Assembly: GCF_000020125.1 (NCBI RefSeq) | Contig: NC_010681.1 | Location: 1,612,001-1,676,000 of the forward strand | Reading direction: 5' to 3' | Origin: Paraburkholderia phytofirmans PsJN | GTDB taxonomy: Bacteria > Pseudomonadota > Gammaproteobacteria > Burkholderiales > Burkholderiaceae | Length of the DNA: 64,000 nucleotides | Shown here: piece after piece, positions 8,522-18,727 of the stretch | Layout of the letters: every line of letters starts with the position of its first letter | How positions within the stretch are numbered: position 1 is the first letter of the stretch | Made by a program: the position numbers and the translations under genes | Notes under the pieces: generated by a model | What the model was told of the DNA's origin: nothing | Seen by the model: the letters and a program-made list of their open reading frames with translations, nothing else | Database searches by the model: none

Positions 8522-11266
8522 ATGAAACAAAGGGCATTGGCGCTGGCCATTAGAAGAATAGTCTGGGCTGAACTGGCGTTGTCGGCCGTGATCGCCGTAC
8601 CGGCGTTTGCGCAAAGCCAGCCGGCCACCACCGGCACCGCGGCAGGCGCGACGACAACGGAAAGCACCCCGGCAACGGGCGCGGCTGCCACACCGTCCGC
8701 GGATGGCAACACCGCCACGCCGACGGGCAAAGGGGTCCAGCAACTCAAGAAATTCGAGGTGACCGGGTCGCTGATCCGCACGTCGGACAAGGTCGGCAAC
8801 ACGGAAGTTCAGACCATCACGACCAAGGACATCCAGCAAAGCGGTTATACGACCGTGGCCGACTTCCTGCGCGGCACCTCCGCCAACTCGGGGAGCAGCT
8901 GGGGCCAAACGACAATGAATAGCTCCGCGCAAGGCGGCGGCGGTATTGCATTGCGCGGTCTGAGCGAGAAGTACACCCTGGTGCTGGTGGACGGGCAACG
9001 GGTGGCGAATTACGGCAAGGCGGTGAACTTCACCGACACGTTCTTCGACGTGAATTCGATCCCGCTCAACATGATCGACCACATCGACATCGTGAAGACC
9101 GGTGCGGTCTCGGTGTATGGTTCGGATGCAATCGCGGGCGTGGTCAACATCATCACCAAGAAAGACTTCCAGGGCTTGCAGATCGACGGCCAGCTCGGCA
9201 AGGCTCAGCATCCGGGCGACGCGCAGGGCAATTTCAGCGTGCTCGGCGGTATCGGCGATCTGAATGGCGACCGCTTCAACGTAACGGCCGCCGCGAGCTA
9301 CTACCGCGACACCGGCTCGTCGCTCGGCGATCGCGACATGACCGCGGGTCAGGACTTCAGCCAGTTCCCGGGTGGTCTCGCGGGCCCGCTCGGCCCGAAC
9401 CAGCAATCGTACTGGACTACGGCCGACGGCACTAACACGGCACTCAGCCCCTGTCCTCCAGGCAGCGTGTCGGCGAACGGCGCATCCACGTGTAAATCGA
9501 ATCCGGCCAGCGCCACTTCGCTGGTGCCGGCAATCACGCGCCTGAACGCGAAAGTGCGCGGTACGTTCAAGATCAACGACGACGTGCAGGCCTACGCCGA
9601 CTTCTGGGTGAGCCGCGACGAAACCGTGCAGAACGAAGGCCCGGCAGTGCTGAGCAGCCAGACCAACGCGTTCAACCCGGCCACCGGTTCCGCGTTGCCG
9701 CTGTCGCGCACGGTCTCGGGCACCAATCCGTACAACCCGTTCGGCGTACCCACGCAGATCAACTATACGTTCCCGAATACCGTGTCGGCGGATACGGTGT
9801 CGACGTTCTGGCGTGCATTGACCGGTGTGAAAGGCTCGTTCACCACCGCCAAATTCGGCGATTGGGATTGGTCCGCGGATTACGGCCACTCGCAGAGCAC
9901 GGTCGACACGACCTACGGCAACGCGCTGAATGTTGCGGGCCTCGAGAACATTCTGCAGAACGGCGTGTTCAACTTTTCGAATCCGTCGGCCACGCCGAAC
10001 GGTTTGAACGGCGTCTTCCAGAACGACTATGAACAGGCGATCTCGAAGCTCGACAGCGTCACGGCGAAGACCTCGACGAGCAACCTGTTCACTCTGCCGG
10101 GCGGCCCGGTCGGTGTCGGTTTCGGTACGGAATTCCGTCATGAAAGCAACATCATCAACTCGCGTACGTATAGCGCGCTCGGCATTACGGCGCCGGCCAA
10201 CGTGCAAACGGTCGACGGTGAGCGCAATGTGGCGGCCGTCTACTATCAGGTGGATATTCCGATCATCCACAACCTGACGTTCACGCAGGCGGGCCGTTAC
10301 GACCACTACAGCGACTTTGGTGGTGCGTTCTCGCCGAGCTTCGCGTTGCGCTTCCAGCCGGTGCGGGCTATCACGGCTTTCGCATCGTATAGCCGCGGCT
10401 TCCGCGCGCCGACGCTGGTCGAAAACTCGCAGGCAACCTATCTGGCTCACCAGAACCTGGTGGACCCGAACGACCCGAGCGGCACGCCGACCAAGCACTT
10501 CACGACGGAACAGGTCAACGGCAATCCGGCGCTGCAGCCTGAGCGCACCAAGAACTACAACATCGGCTTCCAGCTTTCGCCGGACTCGTCGACGGATATT
10601 GGTGCGGCGTTCTACAAGATCCACATTGACGGCGTAATCGGCACGCAGGATCCGAACGCGGTGATGGATGCGAATAACCCGTCGAACGTGATCCGCAATC
10701 CTGACGGCACGGTGGCTTACATCAAGGAACAGTTCGTCAACCTCGGCTCGCTCGACACCGACGGCTTCGACATGAACTTCCGCAAGTCGGTGGGTACGAA
10801 GTACGGTACGTTCACGCTGGCAGGCGATTGGGCCTACGTGTGGCACTTCAAGCTGAATAGCCCGGGTGCGCCGACGCAAGACTTCGCCGGCAACAACCTC
10901 GCGCTGTTGCAGCCGTTCGGTGCGTCCAATCCGCGCTGGAAGGGTAATACCAGCCTTTCCTGGGACTACCGCAAGCTGACCACCACGCTGACGTGGCAGT
11001 ACACCGGCCCGTACACCAACGCGGTGGCGTCCGAGTTCGGCGACGGCGGTACGCTGTCGGTGGCGTCGTACAGCCAGTTCAACCTGATGGCCACGTATCG
11101 CGGCTTCAAGAACTGGACGATCTACGGCGGCATCAACAACATCTTCGATCGCAAGCCGCCGTTCGACGTCGAGTGGCAGGCCACGCCGGATATCACGGGC
11201 TACGACCAGTCGCTTTATACCAACATCGGCCGCTTCTTCCAGGTCGGCGCGTCGTATCGCTTCTGA
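8522..11266 (+). CDS. TonB-dependent outer-membrane receptor
   Basis: 914-residue outer-membrane gated channel. A signal peptide ends near AFAQ, followed by an unusually long Ala/Thr-rich low-complexity linker (about residues 30-70). Next comes a TonB-box-like KKFEVTGS, a plug domain (TVADFLRG, GIALRGLSEKYTLVLVDGQRV, IPLNMIDHIDIVKTGAVSVYGSDAIAGVVNI), and a 22-strand-type barrel ending in VGASYRF. A strong GAAGGGG site precedes the ATG. The class resembles receptors for peptides, nucleosides or glycans as much as siderophore receptors: no siderophore genes or Fur box are near. Its position between tonB/exb and yejABEF suggests it delivers the Yej substrate to the periplasm, which is an inference. 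Confidence 0.93.
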   Translation: MKQRALALAIRRIVWAELALSAVIAVPAFAQSQPATTGTAAGATTTESTPATGAAATPSADGNTATPTGKGVQQLKKFEVTGSLIRTSDKVGNTEVQTITTKDIQQSGYTTVADFLRGTSANSGSSWGQTTMNSSAQGGGGIALRGLSEKYTLVLVDGQRVANYGKAVNFTDTFFDVNSIPLNMIDHIDIVKTGAVSVYGSDAIAGVVNIITKKDFQGLQIDGQLGKAQHPGDAQGNFSVLGGIGDLNGDRFNVTAAASYYRDTGSSLGDRDMTAGQDFSQFPGGLAGPLGPNQQSYWTTADGTNTALSPCPPGSVSANGASTCKSNPASATSLVPAITRLNAKVRGTFKINDDVQAYADFWVSRDETVQNEGPAVLSSQTNAFNPATGSALPLSRTVSGTNPYNPFGVPTQINYTFPNTVSADTVSTFWRALTGVKGSFTTAKFGDWDWSADYGHSQSTVDTTYGNALNVAGLENILQNGVFNFSNPSATPNGLNGVFQNDYEQAISKLDSVTAKTSTSNLFTLPGGPVGVGFGTEFRHESNIINSRTYSALGITAPANVQTVDGERNVAAVYYQVDIPIIHNLTFTQAGRYDHYSDFGGAFSPSFALRFQPVRAITAFASYSRGFRAPTLVENSQATYLAHQNLVDPNDPSGTPTKHFTTEQVNGNPALQPERTKNYNIGFQLSPDSSTDIGAAFYKIHIDGVIGTQDPNAVMDANNPSNVIRNPDGTVAYIKEQFVNLGSLDTDGFDMNFRKSVGTKYGTFTLAGDWAYVWHFKLNSPGAPTQDFAGNNLALLQPFGASNPRWKGNTSLSWDYRKLTTTLTWQYTGPYTNAVASEFGDGGTLSVASYSQFNLMATYRGFKNWTIYGGINNIFDRKPPFDVEWQATPDITGYDQSLYTNIGRFFQVGASYRF

Positions 11267-11311
11267 AGTCCTCGATGTTTGTGATGCACCCGCAGTCTGT
11301 CTAGTCGGTCG

Positions 11312-11357
11312 GCCGCTCCGGCTTCCATCATCGGTACTGGAGCGGCGCAATTTTTTT
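11312..11357 (+). terminator. Intrinsic terminator after the TonB-dependent receptor
   Basis: GCCGCTCC (11312-11319) pairs with GGAGCGGC (11339-11346), followed by GCAA and seven T (11351-11357). It separates the receptor transcript from the yej operon. Confidence 0.8.
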
Positions 11358-11548
11358 AGCGATGTACGTTGGAGTGTCCGCGCGCACAATGCTCGTTTGG
11401 AGCCAGGGCGAGCAGAGGCGGCGAGTCAGCCGCAGCGCGGCGCTAGCGGGGAAAGCTACGCGAGCGACGCCGTCAGGCCGTCACTCGCGCCGATTCGATT
11501 TACCGCGCGCCGGCGAGAAGCCGGCGCGCGTTCTCACGCATTCCGAAG

Positions 11549-13504
11549 ATGAGACTTGTGAAGTTTCACTGGCCGCGCCGCGTGCGGACTGCAGCGGCAA
11601 CGCCCGCGGCTGCCGCAGAGCGGCGGCCTGGCACCGTCGCGCGAATCGCGCTGTGCGCAGGGGCGTGTCTCGCATTGAGCGCGGTCTGCGCGCAGGCGCG
11701 ACCCTCGATTGCGCAATACGACGAGCCGAAATATCCCGTCGGCTTCACGCACTTCGACTATGCGGATCCCACCGCGCCGAGCGACGGCAAGCTCAGCTTC
11801 CAGAATTTCGACGAACTGCAGACTTACGATTCGCTGAACCCGTTTCTGGTACGCGGTGCGCCCGCGCCGGACATCCTGCATCTGATGTTCGATACGCTGA
11901 TGCAGCGGAGCTGGGACGAACTTGCCTCCGAGTACCCGCTGATCGCCGACGATGTCGAAGTCGCGCCGGACCTCGGTTCGGCCACCTTCCACATCAATCC
12001 TGCCGCGCGCTTTTCAAACGGCGATCCGATCACCGCCGCCGACGTCAAATACTCGTTCGACACATTGACGAGCCCAAAGGCCTCGCCGCTTTTCAATGCA
12101 CAGTTCTCGGTCATCAAGAGCGCGACCGTGATCGACAAAAACACGATCCGCTTCGAATTCAAGCACGCCGAACGCGACGCACCGCTGATCGCCGGCGATT
12201 TGCCGATCTTCTCACCGAAGTGGGGCATGCGCGCGGACGGCACACGTCTGCCGTTCGACCAGATCGCGAACGAGCCGCCGGTCGCGAGCGGTCCGTATCT
12301 GATCGAGTCGCGCAAGAACGACAAGCAGATCACCTATCGCCGCAACCCCGATTACTGGGCTGCGAATCTGCCGTCGCGGCGTGGCATGTTCCGTTTCGCG
12401 AGCATCACCTTCAAACTGTATCGCGACCATTACACGCAACTGGAAGCGTTCAAGGCCGGCGATGCCGACGCGCTTGTCGAATACAGCGCAACGCAATGGG
12501 CGCGCAAATACGTCGGCAAGAATTTCGACAACGGACTATTGAAGAAAGGCGAATTCGCCGACGGCCCCGCGCAGATGCAAGGCATGCTGATGAACCTGCG
12601 CAAGCCGATGTTTCAGGACCCGCGCGTGCGCCACGCGCTGACGATGGCCTTCGACTACGACTGGATGAACCGCATGATGTTCTACGGTCAATACCGGCGC
12701 ACCAGCAGCTATTTCGCAGCGAGTCCGTTCGGCGCGACCGGCATGCCCGGCCCGAAGGAACTGGCCTTGCTTGAACCGTTGAGAGCGAGCGTGCCGCCGG
12801 AAGTGTTCGGCCCCATGCTCAAGCAACCCACGACGATCGCCCCGGATTCCTTGCGCGGCAACTTGCGCGTGGCGCGCGATCTGTTGGCGCAAGCCGGCTG
12901 GCACTATCGCGACGGCGCCTTGCGCGATGCCAACGGCACGCCGATGACCATCGAGATCATGGACGATCAGCCCGGCATGGACCGCCTGATCCTGCCGTAT
13001 ATGCAGGCGCTCGGCATGCTCGGCATTCAGGCGCATATGCGCGAGATCGACAGTGCGTTGTACCAGAAGCGGCTGGATAACTTCGAGTACGACATGACCA
13101 CGTTCATCTATCCGCCGGTGACGATTCCGGGTGCGGAATTGACGCGCCGTTTCGGCAGCGCGGCGGCCTCGGAAGTCGGTTCGGAAAACTATCCGGGTAT
13201 CCGCTCCAAAGCAGTCGACTCGCTGATTCACTCGGCGCTCTCCGCCGACAATCTCGACGATCTGGAAGCGGCGACCCGCGCGCTGGATCGCGTGCTGATC
13301 TACTCGTTCTACCTCGTGCCCGAGTATTACGCACCTGGCGCGCGAATCGGCTACAAGTCGACGCTAGGTCATCCGGACAAAGTGCCCATGTCGTATCTAT
13401 ACGAAGACTGGGTGATCGACTACTGGTACACGAAAGGGGACACGAAAACGGCGGCCGCCCCGACCACATCTTCCACCGCGGCTAAGGCCGCTACGGCTCA
13501 CTGA
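11549..13504 (+). CDS. yejA: YejA-like periplasmic peptide-binding protein of an ABC importer
   Basis: Extracellular solute-binding protein family 5, 651 residues, periplasmic. After a long N-region and signal sequence (ALCAGACLALSAVCAQA) comes the YejA-type start of the mature protein, YDEPKYPVGFTHFDYADPTAP, then DSLNPF and LMFDTLM. The central family-5 motif is RFSNGDPITAADVKYSFD, and the YejA-like run MMFYGQYRRTSSYFA...LALLEPLR follows. E. coli YejABEF imports microcin C and, in rhizobia, antimicrobial peptides. Here it is the first gene of a nine-gene operon with protease-like and acetyltransferase genes. Family is secure; the natural ligand is unknown. Confidence 0.9.
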   Translation: MRLVKFHWPRRVRTAAATPAAAAERRPGTVARIALCAGACLALSAVCAQARPSIAQYDEPKYPVGFTHFDYADPTAPSDGKLSFQNFDELQTYDSLNPFLVRGAPAPDILHLMFDTLMQRSWDELASEYPLIADDVEVAPDLGSATFHINPAARFSNGDPITAADVKYSFDTLTSPKASPLFNAQFSVIKSATVIDKNTIRFEFKHAERDAPLIAGDLPIFSPKWGMRADGTRLPFDQIANEPPVASGPYLIESRKNDKQITYRRNPDYWAANLPSRRGMFRFASITFKLYRDHYTQLEAFKAGDADALVEYSATQWARKYVGKNFDNGLLKKGEFADGPAQMQGMLMNLRKPMFQDPRVRHALTMAFDYDWMNRMMFYGQYRRTSSYFAASPFGATGMPGPKELALLEPLRASVPPEVFGPMLKQPTTIAPDSLRGNLRVARDLLAQAGWHYRDGALRDANGTPMTIEIMDDQPGMDRLILPYMQALGMLGIQAHMREIDSALYQKRLDNFEYDMTTFIYPPVTIPGAELTRRFGSAAASEVGSENYPGIRSKAVDSLIHSALSADNLDDLEAATRALDRVLIYSFYLVPEYYAPGARIGYKSTLGHPDKVPMSYLYEDWVIDYWYTKGDTKTAAAPTTSSTAAKAATAH

Positions 13505-13512
13505 GGCACAGC

Positions 13513-14565
13513 ATGCTTGCCTATATTCTCAGACGCTTGTTATTGATGGTGCCGACGCTGCTCGGCGTGGTCACGCTGACCTTTGTCGTCACGCAGTTCG
13601 TGCCGGGTGGGCCGGTCGAGCAGGTGATGACGCAACTCCGCCACGGCGCTGGCCGTGGCGGAGAGGCGGGGGCGGGCGGCGGCGGTTATCACGGCAGCCA
13701 GGGCGTCGATCCGCAGCAGATCGAGCAGATCAAGAAACAGTTCGGCTTCGACAAGCCGCCGCTCGCACGCTATCTGCTGATGCTCAAGCACTACGCGACG
13801 TTCGATCTCGGCCAATCCTACTATCAGCACGACAGCGTGTGGGACGTCATCAAATCGAAGCTGCCGGTGTCGATCACACTCGGCTTATGGACGGTGCTGC
13901 TCACGTATCTGATATCGGTGCCGTTGGGGATCGCGAAAGCGGTGCGCAACGGCTCGCGCTTCGATACCGTCACGAGCGTGCTGGTGCTCGCCGGCTATGC
14001 CATTCCGGGTTTCGTGCTGGGCGTACTGCTGCTGATGTTATTCGGCGGCGGCACGTTCTGGCAGGTGTTTCCGATGCGCGGCCTCACGTCGGATAACTTC
14101 AACGATCTCAGTGCGTTCGGCAAAGTGCTCGACTATCTGTGGCACATCGTGCTGCCGGTCACGGCCTCGGTGGTGGGCAACTTCGCGATCGTCACGATTC
14201 TGACCAAGAACACGTTCCTCGAGGAAATCGGCCGGCAGTATGTGCTGACCGCGCGCGCGAAAGGCGCGCCGGAGCGCGACGTGCTGTGGAAACACGTGCT
14301 GCGCAATGCCGCGATTCCGCTGCTTACCGGTTTGCCGGCGGCCTTCGTCGGCGCGTTTCTGAACGGCAATCTGCTGATCGAAACGCTGTTCTCGCTCGAC
14401 GGCATGGGCCAACTGTCGTACGACTCCGTGATTCGCCGTGACTATCCGGTCGTACTCGGTTCGCTGTTTCTGTTCACGCTGATTGCCCTCGTAACCAAAC
14501 TCATTGCTGACGTCTGCTATGTCCTCGTCGACCCCCGCATCCAATTCAACCGCCAGGACCGCTGA
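13513..14565 (+). CDS. yejB: YejB-like ABC transporter permease
   Basis: 350-residue inner-membrane permease of the dipeptide/oligopeptide class (DppB-like). It starts MLAYILRRLLLMVPTLLGVV, has the YejB-type periplasmic loop FWQVFPMRGLTSDNF and the EAA-loop region QYVLTARAKGAPERDVLWKH. A Gly-rich insertion (about residues 50-65) sits in the first periplasmic loop. It follows yejA by 8 bp with a GAGG site and overlaps the next permease gene by 47 bases. Confidence 0.92.
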   Translation: MLAYILRRLLLMVPTLLGVVTLTFVVTQFVPGGPVEQVMTQLRHGAGRGGEAGAGGGGYHGSQGVDPQQIEQIKKQFGFDKPPLARYLLMLKHYATFDLGQSYYQHDSVWDVIKSKLPVSITLGLWTVLLTYLISVPLGIAKAVRNGSRFDTVTSVLVLAGYAIPGFVLGVLLLMLFGGGTFWQVFPMRGLTSDNFNDLSAFGKVLDYLWHIVLPVTASVVGNFAIVTILTKNTFLEEIGRQYVLTARAKGAPERDVLWKHVLRNAAIPLLTGLPAAFVGAFLNGNLLIETLFSLDGMGQLSYDSVIRRDYPVVLGSLFLFTLIALVTKLIADVCYVLVDPRIQFNRQDR

Positions 14566-15634
14566 CGCGGCCGGCGCGGCGCACGCGGCGTCGCCGTCTC
14601 CGTGGCGGCGTACGTGGCTGCGTTTCAGGCGGCAGCGTCTGGGCTACTGGAGCCTCGTGATCTTCGTCTCGCTGTTCGCCATCAGCCTGCTCGGCGAGGT
14701 GTTGTCCAACGACCGTCCGCTACTCGTTCGTTACGACGGGCACTATTACTTCCCGATCGTGAAGGACTACCCGGAAACGCTATTCGGCGGCGATTTCCCG
14801 GCGCGTGCCAATTACCTCGACCCGTATATCCGCTCGCGGCTCGAATCGAACGGCAACTTCGCGATTTATCCGCCGAATCATTTTCACTACGACACGATCG
14901 ACTATTTCGCCGCGCATCCGTATCCGGCGCCGCCCACCGCGAGCAACTGGCTCGGCACGGATCAATTCGGACGCGACGTGCTGGCGCGGCTTTTGTACGG
15001 CTTCCGCCTGTCGGTGCTGATGGCGCTGGCGCTCACGGTGTCCGGTGTCGTGGTCGGCGTGCTGACGGGCGCGGTGCAGGGATTTTACGGAGGACGAACC
15101 GATCTGATCGGCCAGCGCCTGATCGAAATCTGGAGTTCGATGCCCGACCTGTACCTGCTGATCATCTTCGCATCGATCTTCGAGCCCACGTTGTGGCTGC
15201 TCTTCATTCTGCTGTCGATGTTCGGCTGGCTCGTGCTGTCCGATTACGTGCGCGCCGAATTCCTGCGCAACCGTTCGCTCGATTACGTCAAGGCGGCGCG
15301 CACCATGGGCCTTACTAACTGGCAGATCATGTGGCGTCATGTTTTGCCGAATAGTTTGACGCCGGTGATTACCTTCCTGCCGTTCCGCATGAGCGCCGCG
15401 ATTCTCTCACTGACCAGCCTCGACTTTCTCGGCCTGGGCGTGCCGCCGCCCACGCCGAGCCTCGGCGAACTGCTGCAGGAAGGCAAGAACAATCTCGACG
15501 CGTGGTGGATCTCGATGTCGGCATTTGCCGCGCTGGTGATCACTCTGCTGTTGTTAACCTTCATGGGCGACGCATTGCGCAACGCGCTGGATACGCGCTC
15601 ACGTGGTTCGGCTTTCGGCGGAGGTCCGCGATGA
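14519..15634 (+). CDS. yejE: YejE-like ABC transporter permease
   Basis: 371-residue second permease (DppC-like). It has a Ser/Thr/Ala-rich N-terminus, a membrane helix LVIFVSLFAISLLGEVL, a large periplasmic domain (YPETLFGGDFPARANYLDP) typical of YejE, and NWLGTDQFGRDVLARLLYGFR, the conserved DppC-type entry to the core. The EAA loop is SLDYVKAARTMGLTNWQIMWRH. I chose ATG 14519 (MSSSTPAS); it lies inside the end of yejB, so translation is probably coupled. An in-frame TTG at 14504 is a less likely start. Confidence 0.9.
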   Translation: MSSSTPASNSTARTADAAGAAHAASPSPWRRTWLRFRRQRLGYWSLVIFVSLFAISLLGEVLSNDRPLLVRYDGHYYFPIVKDYPETLFGGDFPARANYLDPYIRSRLESNGNFAIYPPNHFHYDTIDYFAAHPYPAPPTASNWLGTDQFGRDVLARLLYGFRLSVLMALALTVSGVVVGVLTGAVQGFYGGRTDLIGQRLIEIWSSMPDLYLLIIFASIFEPTLWLLFILLSMFGWLVLSDYVRAEFLRNRSLDYVKAARTMGLTNWQIMWRHVLPNSLTPVITFLPFRMSAAILSLTSLDFLGLGVPPPTPSLGELLQEGKNNLDAWWISMSAFAALVITLLLLTFMGDALRNALDTRSRGSAFGGGPR

Positions 15635-17298
15635 CCGCTACTCAGGCACCGATTGCCCGGCCGTTGCTGGAAATCGACCGTTTCTCCGTGCGTTTCGGCG
15701 CCAAGGTCGCCGTGCACGAACTCAGCCTTTCCATCGCACGCGGCGAGCGCGTGGCACTGGTCGGCGAATCGGGTTCGGGCAAGAGCGTCACCGCGCTGTC
15801 CATTCTGCGGCTTGTCGAGCATGCCGAATTGAGCGGCCGCATGTTGCTCGATGGTGAAGATCTGCTGCAGAAAACCGAGCAGCAGATGCGTGGCCTGCGT
15901 GGCGCCGACGTCGCGATGGTGTTCCAGGAACCGATGACGGCGCTCAATCCGCTCTTCACGATCGGCAAGCAGATTGCCGAGAGCCTGCGTCTGCACGAAG
16001 GCTTGCGGCCGAACGCGGCGCGCGAGCGCGGTATCGAGTTGCTCAGACGCACCGGCATTCCCGAGCCGGAACGGCGCATCGACAGTTTTCCGCATCAATT
16101 GTCCGGCGGCCAGCGGCAGCGTGCGATGATTGCCATGGCGCTTGCATGCCGTCCGCGATTGCTGCTCGCGGATGAGCCGACCACAGCGCTCGACGTGACC
16201 GTGCGCCAGCAGATCGTCGACCTGTTGATTTCGCTGCAGGAACAGGAAGCGGCCGCACGCGGCATGGCCGTGCTGTTGATCACGCACGATCTGAATCTGG
16301 TGAAGCGTTTTGCGCAGCGCGTCGCGGTGATGGAGAAGGGCGTGCTGGTCGAAACCAATACGACCGAGGCGCTGTTCGCGAGTCCGCAGCATCCGTACAC
16401 GCGGCGGCTGCTCGACAGCGATCCGCAACGCGCGCTCGAGCCGGTCGAGGACGGCGCGCGCCGGTTGCTCGAAGTACAAGGATTGGCCGTCGATTACCGC
16501 ACGTCGGCGAAAGGCTGGCGGTCCATGTTTGGGCGCTCCACGTTTCGCGCGGTGCATGACGTCGACCTGAGCGTGCGGCGCGGCGAAACGCTCGGCATTG
16601 TCGGTGAATCGGGTTCGGGGAAATCGACCTTGGCGGCCACCGTGCTCGGCTTGCAACAACCGGCCGCGGGACATATCCATATCGACGGCCTGCCGCTTTC
16701 CACGCTCAAGACGGCGAGTTCGCGCCGCGAGCTGTATTCGCGCATGCAAGTCGTGTTTCAGGACCCGTTCGGCTCGTTGTCGCCACGCATGACGGTCGAG
16801 CAGATCATCGGCGAGGGGTTGGCCGTGCATCGGCCGGAAGTGGATGCGAAGGCACGGCGCGCGCGTGTCGGCAGCCTGCTCGAAGAGGTCGGCATGCCCG
16901 CTGACGCGATGCTGCGCTATCCGCATGAGTTCTCCGGCGGCCAGCGTCAACGTATTGCGATTGCGCGCGCATTGGCCGTCCAGCCGGAACTGATCGTGCT
17001 CGATGAGCCGACCAGCGCGCTCGACGTGTCGATCCAGAAACAGGTGCTGAATCTGCTGACAAATCTGCAGAAAAAGTACAAGCTAAGCTATTTGTTCATT
17101 ACGCACGATCTGGCGGTGATGCGAGCCATGGCGCATCGCGTGATCGTGATGAAGTCGGGACGCATCGTCGAAGCCGGTGACACACTCGATGTGCTGCATG
17201 CGCCGACGCATCCTTATACCCAATCGCTGCTGGCCTCGTCGCTCAACGTGCCGGAGCCGGGCGCCGGCACGATTCATACGGGACACGCCAATGATTGA
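15631..17298 (+). CDS. yejF: YejF-like ABC transporter ATP-binding protein with two fused ATPase domains
   Basis: 555 residues with two complete ABC ATPase halves, the YejF/GsiA architecture. First half: Walker A GESGSGKS, signature [15 protein letters not shown], Walker [13 protein letters not shown]. Second half: Walker A GESGSGKS, signature [15 protein letters not shown], Walker [13 protein letters not shown]. Both halves keep the H-loop (ITHDL). The ATG at 15631 has GGAGG upstream and overlaps the yejE stop by four bases; its own 3' end overlaps the tldD-like gene by eight. It powers peptide import through YejB/YejE. Confidence 0.94.
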   Translation: MTATQAPIARPLLEIDRFSVRFGAKVAVHELSLSIARGERVALVGESGSGKSVTALSILRLVEHAELSGRMLLDGEDLLQKTEQQMRGLRGADVAMVFQEPMTALNPLFTIGKQIAESLRLHEGLRPNAARERGIELLRRTGIPEPERRIDSFPHQLSGGQRQRAMIAMALACRPRLLLADEPTTALDVTVRQQIVDLLISLQEQEAAARGMAVLLITHDLNLVKRFAQRVAVMEKGVLVETNTTEALFASPQHPYTRRLLDSDPQRALEPVEDGARRLLEVQGLAVDYRTSAKGWRSMFGRSTFRAVHDVDLSVRRGETLGIVGESGSGKSTLAATVLGLQQPAAGHIHIDGLPLSTLKTASSRRELYSRMQVVFQDPFGSLSPRMTVEQIIGEGLAVHRPEVDAKARRARVGSLLEEVGMPADAMLRYPHEFSGGQRQRIAIARALAVQPELIVLDEPTSALDVSIQKQVLNLLTNLQKKYKLSYLFITHDLAVMRAMAHRVIVMKSGRIVEAGDTLDVLHAPTHPYTQSLLASSLNVPEPGAGTIHTGHAND

Positions 17299-18727
17299 CG
17301 AACGTTGGGCGCAGGCTGCCCAAACGCTGAAGAGCCGCGCGGCGTTCTGGTCGCTGCGCATTGTCGACGAACAGATCGACGACCACGAGATCCGCAACGA
17401 CATCGCACAACCGCTGCGTACGGTGCGCGATCGCGGCGCAATGTTGATCGCATGGGTGGGCGCCGGCGCGGGTTATGCCGCGACCGCGAACCTCTCGGCG
17501 GCCGGTTTGCAGGCGGCGCTCGATATGGCCACCGCACGCGCTGAGGCGAGCGCGGCCTTGTCGCTGATCGACCATCGCGAAGTCGCCCGTCCGGTTGCGA
17601 GCGGCCACTACGTGTCGCCGAATGCACAACGCGCGTTACCGAGCCGCGCCGAATGGCTCGAGCTTCTCGGCGCGGAATGCGCGGGAGCGAACCTCGACGC
17701 AAAAATTGTGGAACGTGTCGCGGCGGTGCAGATCACGCACACCGATCAACTCTACATCACCGGCGACGGCGTACGGATCGACCAGCAGTTCCGTTTCGTG
17801 ATGCCGCAATTGAGCGTCGCCGCGCACGCAAACGGCGATACGCAAGTGCGCACCCTGGGCGGCAACTACGGCACGCTCGGCCAGGGCGGCATAGAAGTGC
17901 TGGCGCGCTTCGGCTTTGAAGGCTCGGGCGTACGCGTCGCCAATGAGGCGCTGCAATTGCTGGCCGCGCCGAATTGCCCATCCGGCAAGCGCGATCTGTT
18001 GCTGATGCCCGACCAGATGATGCTGCAGATTCACGAATCGATCGGACATCCGCTCGAACTGGATCGCATTCTCGGCGATGAGCGCAACTTCGCGGGCTGG
18101 AGCTTCGTCAAGCAGGACATGTTCGGTTCGTATCGCTACGGCTCTGAGTTGTTGAACGTTACCTTCGATCCGTCGCTGCGCGAAGAAGCCGCAGCCTACG
18201 CGTTCGACGACGACGGCACCGAAGCGCACAAGCAGTATCTGATTCGCAACGGCGTGCTGGAACGTCCGCTCGGCGGCGCATTGTCACAACAGCGTGCGCG
18301 CATGCCGGGTGTGGCGAATTCGCGCGCGTCGAACTGGAACCGCCCGCCGATCGACCGCATGGCGAATCTGAATATCGAACCCGGCGAGAGTTCGCTGGAG
18401 GAGATGATCGGCAATATCGAGCACGGCATTCTGATGCGCACCAACACCTCCTGGTCGATCGACGACCATCGCAACAAATTCCAGTTCGGCTGCGAGTTCG
18501 GCCAGTTGATCGAAAACGGCAAGCTCACACAAATCGTCAAACAGCCGAATTACCGCGGTATTTCCGCGAATTTCTGGCGCAGCCTCAGCGCGGTGGGCAA
18601 CGCGGCCACGCGCGAAGTGTATGGCACGTCCATGTGCGGCAAGGGCGAACCGGCGCAGATCATTCGCGTCGGCCATGCGTCGCCGGCTTGCGTGTTCAGC
18701 GACGTCGACGTGTTCGGAGGCGCATGA
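17291..18727 (+). CDS. tldD: TldD-like zinc metalloprotease subunit
   Basis: 478 residues of the TldD/PmbA family. TldD/TldE form a heterodimeric cytoplasmic protease with one zinc site in TldD that digests small unfolded peptides and processes peptide antibiotics (microcin B17; in Yersinia a microcin C-type peptide). The zinc motif is visible as HESIGH (H248, E249, H253), and the likely third ligand is C449 in MCGKGEP. The gene starts inside the yejF stop and its stop overlaps the start of the TldE-like gene (ATGA). It is not the usual stand-alone tldD housekeeping locus: its place within a Yej operon implies a substrate delivered by that transporter. Subfamily and substrate are inferred. 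Confidence 0.87.
   Translation: MIDERWAQAAQTLKSRAAFWSLRIVDEQIDDHEIRNDIAQPLRTVRDRGAMLIAWVGAGAGYAATANLSAAGLQAALDMATARAEASAALSLIDHREVARPVASGHYVSPNAQRALPSRAEWLELLGAECAGANLDAKIVERVAAVQITHTDQLYITGDGVRIDQQFRFVMPQLSVAAHANGDTQVRTLGGNYGTLGQGGIEVLARFGFEGSGVRVANEALQLLAAPNCPSGKRDLLLMPDQMMLQIHESIGHPLELDRILGDERNFAGWSFVKQDMFGSYRYGSELLNVTFDPSLREEAAAYAFDDDGTEAHKQYLIRNGVLERPLGGALSQQRARMPGVANSRASNWNRPPIDRMANLNIEPGESSLEEMIGNIEHGILMRTNTSWSIDDHRNKFQFGCEFGQLIENGKLTQIVKQPNYRGISANFWRSLSAVGNAATREVYGTSMCGKGEPAQIIRVGHASPACVFSDVDVFGGA

Noticed and set aside
3573-11266. Siderophore-uptake interpretation of the TonB region
   Set aside because: No siderophore biosynthesis, ferric reductase, ferric ABC genes or recognisable Fur box in the area.
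8384-11389. 1001-codon minus-strand frame across the TonB-dependent receptor
   Set aside because: Shadow of the receptor gene; Arg-rich with no recognisable domain.
11362-12774. 470-codon plus-strand frame overlapping yejA
   Set aside because: It lies in a different frame from the clear YejA-like protein and has no motif.
17177-17290. Longer N-terminus for the TldD-like protein
   Set aside because: It would overlap the YejF coding end by over 100 bases; ATG 17291 gives the family length and a normal start.
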